Source: Nostocoides sp. (GTDB lineage: Bacteria; Actinomycetota; Actinomycetes; Actinomycetales; Dermatophilaceae). From it: 32,016 nucleotides of DNA. Positions 31,285-32,016 of this stretch are shown here, piece by piece; the first letter of the stretch is position 1, and every line of letters begins with the position of its first letter. The DNA lies in contig JAICMC010000007.1 of assembly GCA_025929465.1 (NCBI GenBank), forward strand, positions 1-32,016, in the 5' to 3' direction. The position numbers and the translations under genes were made by a program. A model generated the notes under the pieces. That model did not search any database. It saw only the letters and a program-made list of their open reading frames with translations, and had not been told where the DNA came from.

Positions 31285-31668
31285 ATGCAACTCTCTCACA
31301 CCCACCCGGTCACCACGGCGGTGTTCGATGACCCGAACCTGGTGTCGTCCGCGGGTCTGGTCCCGCTGGTCAAGCTCGCCCAGGACGCGGGCCTGACCGC
31401 GCTGGCCCAGGACCGGCTCACACTCCCCACCGACAAGGGCGCGAACGCCGGTTTGAAGGTGACCTCGCTGGTGGCCGGGATGGCCGCCGGAGCCGACAGC
31501 ATCGATGACATGGCCGTGTTGCGGCACGGCGGGATGGGCCGGGTCTTCAAGAACGCGTATGCACCCTCGACATTGGGCTCGTTCCTGCGGACGTTCACCT
31601 TCGGACACGTGCGCCAGCTCGACGCGGTCGCCTCACGGTTCCTGCTCGCGCTGGCCGGCCAGGCCCCG
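31285..31668 (+). pseudogene. IS1380-family transposase, N-terminal fragment
   Basis: About 128 residues match the start of IS1380-family transposases: MQLSHTHPVTTAVFDDPNLV, then TDKGANAGLKVTSLVAGM, AGADSIDDMAVLRHGGMG, and LGSFLRTFTFGHVRQLDAVA. Full-length members are around 450 residues, so about 70 percent is missing. After GQAP the reading becomes unrelated and stops at 31752, so the gene was cut or recombined. The DDE catalytic residues lie in the missing part, so it cannot act alone. The leader from about 31196 (CCTGTCGGAACGTGAG) may be the left end of the element; its matching right end was not found. Confidence 0.85.
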
Positions 31669-31969
31669 CCCTCACTACCGGGAGTTCCGTTGCTTCATCC
31701 CCGCGACACGCCGACCAACGCGCCACACTGGCAACACCAGCAACAGCACTAACTGCGCGGCATTGCCTCTATTGCCCGGGCCATGGTCTCAACGCTGGTC
31801 TCATCCGAGGCCGTTCGCCGTCGTCCGTGACGATGTGCAGCGCCCTTCGTCGTGCTCACACGCCGCCCGCGAACCCCTCCGGACGCGGCTTCGACGACTT
31901 GGAAAGCGTGTTAAGGACACGCGCATAAATTAATCAGTCACTGGGCTGCTGCGGGTTACGCTGCTGTGC
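31669..31969. other. Junction region with no recognisable gene
   Basis: Between the broken IS1380 gene and the next possible transposase start, frames are short or Arg/Pro/Ser-rich. The region contains the 15-base tRNA-Ser match (31898-31912), a 6-bp hairpin and an A/T-rich spot (ATAAATTAATCAG) at 31924-31936 that is unusual for this genome. It is probably recombined mobile-element DNA. Confidence 0.5.
31898..31912 (+). repeat. 15-base copy of the tRNA-Ser anticodon arm (att-like)
   Basis: CTTGGAAAGCGTGTT here is identical to the anticodon arm of the tRNA-Ser gene (30487-30501, opposite strand). It overlaps a perfect hairpin GCGTGT-TAAGG-ACACGC (31906-31922). tRNA anticodon arms are frequent integrase targets, so this may be a leftover attachment site; the inverted orientation argues against a simple attL/attR pair. 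Confidence 0.5.
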
Positions 31970-32016
31970 GTGGCGGTGGTCGAGCAGCTCGCTCAGAAGT
32001 ACGAGTCATTGGCGCC
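31970..32016 (+). CDS. Start of a possible ISAzo13-type transposase (partial)
   Basis: From the GTG at 31970 the frame reads VAVVEQLAQKYESLA and is cut by the window edge. The phrase LAQKYESLAP is reminiscent of the N-terminus of ISAzo13-family transposases, but only 15 residues are visible. Its place in insertion-sequence debris supports the idea. Confidence is low. Confidence 0.25.
   Translation, partial: MAVVEQLAQKYESLA

Noticed and set aside
31032-31331. Open frame of 99 codons reading into the IS1380 gene
   Set aside because: No start codon near its beginning and no ribosome binding site. It may be a piece of a frameshifted gene, but I cannot support it as a functional gene.

Overview
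The base composition (very high G+C, nearly every third codon position G or C), the gene content (DUF3618/holin-family membrane genes, a LytR_C-domain protein, a DUF853/HerA-like ATPase, the tRNA-Ser and SRP RNA pair) and the many apparently leaderless starts indicate a high-GC actinobacterium. A member of Micrococcales, perhaps Intrasporangiaceae, is my best guess; the family level is an inference.

Layout. 1-598 holds no convincing gene. 638-4675 (minus) is a tightly coupled run of four glycosyltransferase genes behind one candidate promoter with a 19-bp dyad in its spacer. 5202-7143 (plus) is a three-gene overlapping set of membrane/LEA-like stress proteins. 7312-9829 (minus) carries an epoxide-hydrolase-like enzyme, a 60-residue hypothetical and a Na+/H+ antiporter. 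Divergent from it, 9973-17874 (plus) begins with a sigma-factor-like/transmembrane/extracytoplasmic fusion and continues with a thiolase, a carotenoid-cleavage-type oxygenase, an AMP-forming acyl-CoA ligase and a membrane glycosyltransferase. A 270-bp island of direct and inverted repeats (17879-18144) separates these from gabT (4-aminobutyrate aminotransferase) and a DedA protein. Two minus-strand genes (LytR_C protein and a conserved 98-residue protein), the DUF853 ATPase and an amino-acid permease follow. 24771-28086 (minus) holds a small conserved protein, an AEC transporter and a propionyl/acetyl-CoA synthetase. 28179-30296 (minus) encodes a large secreted protein with three repeats. The right end has tRNA-Ser(GGA), the 4.5S SRP RNA and then insertion-sequence debris (IS1380-type transposase fragment, start of a second transposase) where dnaX would be expected.

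How genes may work together. The four glycosyltransferases look like one surface-glycan assembly unit. The thiolase, oxygenase and ligase look like a catabolic cassette: oxidative cleavage of a polyene or stilbene-like substrate, CoA activation, thiolysis. GabT next to amino-acid transport is ordinary nitrogen metabolism.

The most unusual signal is not a gene. The heptamer GGCATAC/GTATGCC occurs 39 times by hand count (20 in one orientation, 19 in the other), and 36 of these extend to the octamer CGGCATAC. It is spread through genes and intergenic DNA and absent from the insertion-sequence end. Its density and even spread resemble the DNA-uptake sequences of Neisseria and Haemophilus, and three intergenic copies sit exactly where the -10 of a leaderless promoter would be.
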